The notes under the pieces: model-generated | The model's database searches: none | Told to the model about the DNA's origin: nothing | Seen by the model: only the letters and a program-made list of their open reading frames with translations | Shown: positions 60,280 to 64,000 of the stretch, one piece after another | How the letters are laid out: each line of letters begins with the position of its first letter | Position numbering within the stretch: the first letter of the stretch is position 1 | Translations under genes and position numbers: made by a program | Assembly (NCBI RefSeq): GCF_022179725.1 | Contig: NZ_BPRC01000014.1 | Span: 55,616 to 119,615 of the forward strand | Direction: 5' to 3' | DNA length: 64,000 nucleotides | Origin: Methylorubrum aminovorans | GTDB lineage: Bacteria; Pseudomonadota; Alphaproteobacteria; Rhizobiales; Beijerinckiaceae

Positions 60280-62814
60280 ATGAGGATGCAGGATCGTTGG
60301 GTCGGATTGCGGCGCTGGCAAGCCCTGGCGGGCGTGCCGCTGATCCTGATGGCTCACGCCGCGGCGGCGCAGGAACGGATCTCCGCCGACCGGCCATCTC
60401 AAGCCCTTGAGCCGGTGAGCCTCGCCCGCGGTCCGATCCCCGTTGCCGGACGGCTGTCCGAGAACGCGGCCGCGCGCATCAGGATCTCGATCGAGCGAGG
60501 ACCGCTCGAACCCGCCCTGGCCGTTCTGTCCAAGCAGGTTCCCCTGAAGCTGGCCTATCAAACGGCACTCACCGAAGACCGGTTCACCGATGGCATCGAC
60601 GGCGAGTTCCAGCCCCTCGAAGCCCTGACCAAGGTCCTGGAGGGGACCGGCCTGAGCTACCGCGCCGTTGACACCTCGACGATCACGCTGGTGAACCCAC
60701 GCTACGTTCAGCTCGCAGCCCCCGCCGGCACAACGGACGGCGTCGTGCTGGATGAACTCTCGGTCGAGGGGCGGCCGACAGGCCCCGCCGTCCCCGGCCC
60801 ATCGCAGGTTCCCGCTCCCTATGCCGGTGGCCAAGTGGCCCAGGGCGACCGGCTCGGCCTGCTCGGAAACGTTGCCACGGCCAAGACGCCCTTCAACGTC
60901 ACGAGCTACACCGACACCTTCATCCGCAACCGACAGGCGAGCACGGTGTCGGAGGCGCTGGCCCTCGACCCGTCCGTGCGCGCGACGCAGACGACGGGGG
61001 CACCGTTCGACTCGTTCTACATCCGCGGCTTCCCCATCAACGAGAACACCAGCGGCGAATTCGCCTTCGAGGGCGTCTACGGCGTCGCCCCGAGCTTTCG
61101 CGTCTTCACCGACTACGTCGAGCGCATCGAGGTTCTGAAGGGGCCGGCGGCCGCCTTGTCCGGCGTCTCGCCCAACGGCGGCATCGGCGGCGTCATCAAC
61201 ATCGTGCCCAAGCGCGCCAACGAGGAAGTGACGCGCCTCACGCTCGATTACGGCTCGGTCGCGCGCGGCGGGGGGCAGTTGGACGTCGCGCGGCGCTACG
61301 GTGCGAACCGCGAATGGGGGGCCCGCTTCATCGGCAGCCTGCGCGGCGGAAACACGCCCTTCGACCGGCAGAGCGAGACGACGGGCGTTGGGGCGCTGGC
61401 CCTTGATTATCAGGGCGACCGGTTCCGGGCCTGGCTCTACCTGCTGGCGCAGACCGACCGGTTCGACGCCCCCTTGCGTCCGTTCCTCCTGCGGGCCGGT
61501 GTTCCCGTGCCGAGGGCGCCGGACGGCCGCCGGAACCTGACGCAGCCCTGGGAATACTCGGATATCGACGATCGCGGCGGTCTGCTGCGCCTGGAATACG
61601 ACCTCACGGACCAGATCACGCTGTTCGGCAATGTCGGCGGCTCGATCAGCAATGTCGAGCGCTACTTCGCGTCCGCCCCAACCATCACCAACGCCCGCGG
61701 CGACACCACCACGACCCCGCAATTCTACGATCTCGGCGTCGGCCGCACGACGTTCGACGGCGGGTTCCGTGCCCGGTTCGACACCGGCTTCGTCCGCCAC
61801 GCCTTCGCCGTGCAGGCGTCCCGCTACAGCGAGGACACCGCCCGCCGCCTCCCGGCCGGGCGCGGCAGCTACCTGTCGAACATCTACGATCCGGTGCTCG
61901 TGCCCCTCATCGCGCCCCCCGTGATCGATTCCCGGCCGCGCCTGTCCGACAGCACGCTGACGGGGCTCTCGGTCGCCGACACCCTGTCGGTCTTCGACGA
62001 GCGCATCCTGCTGACGCTCGGCGTGCGTCGGCAGGGCATCGAGGCGCACAACTACGTCTCGAATGTCGGCACGCTGGCCTCCTCCTACGACAGGAGCGCG
62101 ACGAGCCCCTTCGTCGGCCTGGTGGTGCGGCCGTGGGAGAACGTCTCGCTCTACGGCAACTACATTGAGGGCCTGAGCCGCGGCGACGTGGCCCCGGCTG
62201 CGGCGGCCAATGTCGGCGAGATCCTCGCGCCCTACGTGGCGCAGCAGGTGGAGGCCGGCGTGAAGCTGGATTTCGGCCGGCTCGGCACGACCTTCAGCGC
62301 CTTCGAGATCACACGGCCGATCGGCGAACTCGGTCCGCAGAACCGCTTCGCCCAGACCGGCGAGCAGCGTGTCAGCGGCCTGGAATTCAGCATCTACGGC
62401 GAAGTCGCGCCGGACATCAGGGTGCTCGGCGGTCTCACCTTGCTCGACGGGGTTCTGACGAGGACGGCCGTCGCCGCCAATGTCGGGAACACGCCGATCG
62501 GCGTGCCTCGCCTCCAGCTCAACCTCGGCGCCGAGTGGGATCTGCCGGCGATGCCGGGTCTCAGTCTCAGCGGCGCCGTGATCCATACGGGGCGGCAGTT
62601 CGTCGATGCCGCCAACACCCAGTCCCTGCCGGATTGGACGCGCCTCGATCTGGGCCTGCGTTACACCACCCTCTTGGACGGGCGGCAGGTGACGCTTCGT
62701 GCCAACGTGCTGAACGTCACCGGCGCGCGGTACTGGACCGGCGTGGCCTCGTTCGGCACGTTCTTCCAGGGCGCGCCCCGGACCTACCTGCTGTCGATGG
62801 CGCTCGACCTGTGA
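60280..62814 (+). CDS. TonB-dependent siderophore receptor with STN signalling domain
   Basis: An 844-residue outer-membrane receptor. A signal peptide of about 31 residues ends AAAAQE. An STN (secretin/TonB short N-terminal) domain is at about residues 65-130 (SIERGPLEPALAVLSKQVPLKLAYQTAL...EALTKVLEGTGLSYRAVD). The plug domain (DELSVEG as TonB-box region, then GNVATAKTPFNVTSYT, DSFYIRGFPIN, RIEVLKGPAAALSG, GGVINIVPKRA) and a 22-strand barrel ending DRARTYLLSMALDL-type (APRTYLLSMALDL) follow. This layout matches FecA/FpvA transducers, so the ligand (ferric siderophore) both is imported and induces the FecI-FecR relay. The ligand is unknown. Confidence 0.93.
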   Translation: MRMQDRWVGLRRWQALAGVPLILMAHAAAAQERISADRPSQALEPVSLARGPIPVAGRLSENAAARIRISIERGPLEPALAVLSKQVPLKLAYQTALTEDRFTDGIDGEFQPLEALTKVLEGTGLSYRAVDTSTITLVNPRYVQLAAPAGTTDGVVLDELSVEGRPTGPAVPGPSQVPAPYAGGQVAQGDRLGLLGNVATAKTPFNVTSYTDTFIRNRQASTVSEALALDPSVRATQTTGAPFDSFYIRGFPINENTSGEFAFEGVYGVAPSFRVFTDYVERIEVLKGPAAALSGVSPNGGIGGVINIVPKRANEEVTRLTLDYGSVARGGGQLDVARRYGANREWGARFIGSLRGGNTPFDRQSETTGVGALALDYQGDRFRAWLYLLAQTDRFDAPLRPFLLRAGVPVPRAPDGRRNLTQPWEYSDIDDRGGLLRLEYDLTDQITLFGNVGGSISNVERYFASAPTITNARGDTTTTPQFYDLGVGRTTFDGGFRARFDTGFVRHAFAVQASRYSEDTARRLPAGRGSYLSNIYDPVLVPLIAPPVIDSRPRLSDSTLTGLSVADTLSVFDERILLTLGVRRQGIEAHNYVSNVGTLASSYDRSATSPFVGLVVRPWENVSLYGNYIEGLSRGDVAPAAAANVGEILAPYVAQQVEAGVKLDFGRLGTTFSAFEITRPIGELGPQNRFAQTGEQRVSGLEFSIYGEVAPDIRVLGGLTLLDGVLTRTAVAANVGNTPIGVPRLQLNLGAEWDLPAMPGLSLSGAVIHTGRQFVDAANTQSLPDWTRLDLGLRYTTLLDGRQVTLRANVLNVTGARYWTGVASFGTFFQGAPRTYLLSMALDL

Positions 62815-62962
62815 TGCCGCCGGATCCGATCGTGCGCCCCGAGGGTCAAAACCCGATCAGCTTGACCACGCGAGGAGCCGCTTTCGCTCCATTGCGGACA
62901 TCTACTCGGCTGCACTCGCACCGGGAAAGCTACCATTCACACATCAATGCTAAATTAGCCGG

Positions 62963-63802
62963 ATGAGATTAGTTCAACGTATCTGCTTATCCCCTCAATC
63001 TATAGCCATGATTGCGGCTATCGGCCTTACACTATCGGCCTGTGATGAGGACGGCACTCGGCCCGCCCCTGACGTGCATCGTCTTGCTGCCAACGTTCAT
63101 GTCTCGATCGCGGAGCACGATCTTGTACTCCCATTCATTGCCCTCGAAGAGTACGCCTACCGCGGTCCGTCCTTCTCCCTCAATCCTGAGCGAGACACGC
63201 AGCAGGCGTCGCGTGCAGCGGACACGCTGCTGCGCGAGGCAGCGACACCCGACCATCCTAGACTCTTCTCTTCGCTCGCGATCGTGGTCAGACCCTATGG
63301 TTTAAACGACTTCGACACGCGGCAGATCACACTCTGCCCCCTGCTGACCCGCGAGTGGTCGCGGTCAGTCTGCGACAATCCGGGGGCCGCCGTTCTACAA
63401 GCCCTTCCCGTCAATCGGTTCAGGCTGGTCGACCTGCGCGAAGCGCAGAAGCACTTGAACTGCGTCGGCGAGGACCGACCGAGGAATCCCGTGCCCTCGA
63501 CGCCCAGGCAAGCAACGATCGTCTGCCGAGCGAAGGTGTACCCGGCGGGGGAGAATGATTTCCACACGGCGGCCGTGCGGATCAGCGGCGAACTTGGCGC
63601 ACTCTGGACCGTATGGGGGCACGGTCAGTTCGTGGAGACCGCCGAGGCCATGACCAAACGCGAGGGCGAGGCGATTGTCGCCCTTGTACAGCACGCTCTC
63701 GGACCGGCCGAGAATTTCGCAGCACTCGACTCCATTATGTGCCGATCACGCCGCCCAGGCCCGGCCGACAGTCCTCGCCGAGCGGATTGCCCGAAAGGGT
63801 AG
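62963..63802 (+). CDS. putative lipoprotein of unknown function, low G+C
   Basis: A 279-residue protein with a lipoprotein signal peptide: hydrophobic IAMIAAIGLTLSAC with the lipobox LSAC, Cys27 followed by DEDG. The Asp after the Cys would favour inner-membrane retention in enterobacteria. The mature part contains five further cysteines and no family I recognise. Base composition is lower in G+C than the rest and the upstream 150 bp are AT-rich, suggesting a separate origin. It is not obviously part of the iron system although it follows it. Confidence 0.6.
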   Translation: MRLVQRICLSPQSIAMIAAIGLTLSACDEDGTRPAPDVHRLAANVHVSIAEHDLVLPFIALEEYAYRGPSFSLNPERDTQQASRAADTLLREAATPDHPRLFSSLAIVVRPYGLNDFDTRQITLCPLLTREWSRSVCDNPGAAVLQALPVNRFRLVDLREAQKHLNCVGEDRPRNPVPSTPRQATIVCRAKVYPAGENDFHTAAVRISGELGALWTVWGHGQFVETAEAMTKREGEAIVALVQHALGPAENFAALDSIMCRSRRPGPADSPRRADCPKG

Positions 63803-64000
63803 CGAAGCTCCCTTTGCGGATAATTGCGTGCTCGATGCACCGAATGTCTGCTTCGATATCTTTCGCATCAGCAACGGCATGTCTCCTTCCCACCGAGACT
63901 GTGTGAGAACGCGTTTTGGTCGATCGGTGCGGGGCGGAGATGGTGCGCGAGGTGCGGCGTGCTCTCACGCCCGGAGGGTCGTGAGGAGCGGTTCAACTCC
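63803..64000. other. terminal segment, no recognised feature
   Basis: The last 198 bases contain AT-richer sequence and the start of a GC-rich portion. On the minus strand GGAAGGAGAC precedes an ATG at about 63881 but the frame closes after about 44 codons inside the neighbouring gene. The end of the window resembles part of a tRNA T arm only superficially. I see nothing to call. Confidence 0.4.

Noticed and set aside
60217..62586. A 789-residue minus-strand frame opposite the TonB receptor
   Set aside because: Antisense to a receptor with full plug and barrel motifs.
63905..64000. A tRNA at the window end (GGTTCAACTCC)
   Set aside because: No anticodon stem or acceptor stem of correct pairing could be formed upstream; the resemblance is limited to the T-arm-like string.

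Overview
The window is about 70% G+C with gene-dense, alphaproteobacterial content. It most resembles Methylobacterium/Methylorubrum (order Hyphomicrobiales). The reasons are: the ChvG/ChvI two-component pair next to HprK, a mannose-type EIIA and HPr; FlbT beside a flagellin; the BipA/TypA and LepA sequences; and a MinC with a very divergent N-terminus. The genus is inferred from family knowledge, not from a search. No rRNA, tRNA, CRISPR array, prophage or intact insertion sequence was found.

Layout. 1-9.7 kb: a truncated AraC-type regulator divergent from an MFS transporter; queuosine precursor genes queC-queD, with queE 3 kb further on; a DUF1275 membrane protein; a LysR regulator; a penicillin-binding D,D-carboxypeptidase; a COG0523 metallochaperone GTPase. 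9.7-14.3 kb: a palindromic repeat against a single-domain GIY-YIG protein, then the leftward cluster chvI-chvG-hprK-EIIA-HPr, a regulatory phosphotransfer system with no permease. 14.6-22.2 kb: a HugZ-like FMN/heme protein, lepA, and a two-gene heavy-metal-type RND efflux system. 22.2-30.4 kb: a complete fructose PTS (divergent LacI-type fruR, then fruB-fruK-fruA) with a 14-bp perfect operator palindrome lying on a good promoter, followed by an OprB-type sugar porin. 30.5-36.7 kb: an unknown secreted protein, a bifunctional PBP1A, flagellin and divergent flbT.

36.7-43.8 kb is a mixed stretch of small and accessory genes: DUF3606, an acyltransferase, a PAS-only protein, an atypical-composition small gene, HNH, DUF442, a methionine aminopeptidase, HdeD and a beta-keto acid cleavage enzyme. 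43.8-50 kb: dctB-dctD, a second copy of the palindromic repeat, and a nitrate/sulfonate/taurine-type ABC importer. 50-58.2 kb: an orphan second minC, a methyltransferase, typA with a clear terminator, a chemoreceptor, and the minC-minD-minE operon with its terminator. 58.4-62.8 kb: a FecI-FecR-TonB receptor surface-signalling iron system. The window closes with a low-G+C putative lipoprotein.

The most unusual points are: (i) two copies of a roughly 77-bp imperfect palindrome, one directly abutting a stand-alone GIY-YIG nuclease gene, which suggests a nuclease-linked repeat family; (ii) two full-length minC genes 6 kb apart, only one with minDE; (iii) an uncharacterised secreted protein coupled to a PBP1A that carries an extra N-terminal periplasmic segment; and (iv) the flagellin leader hairpins facing flbT.
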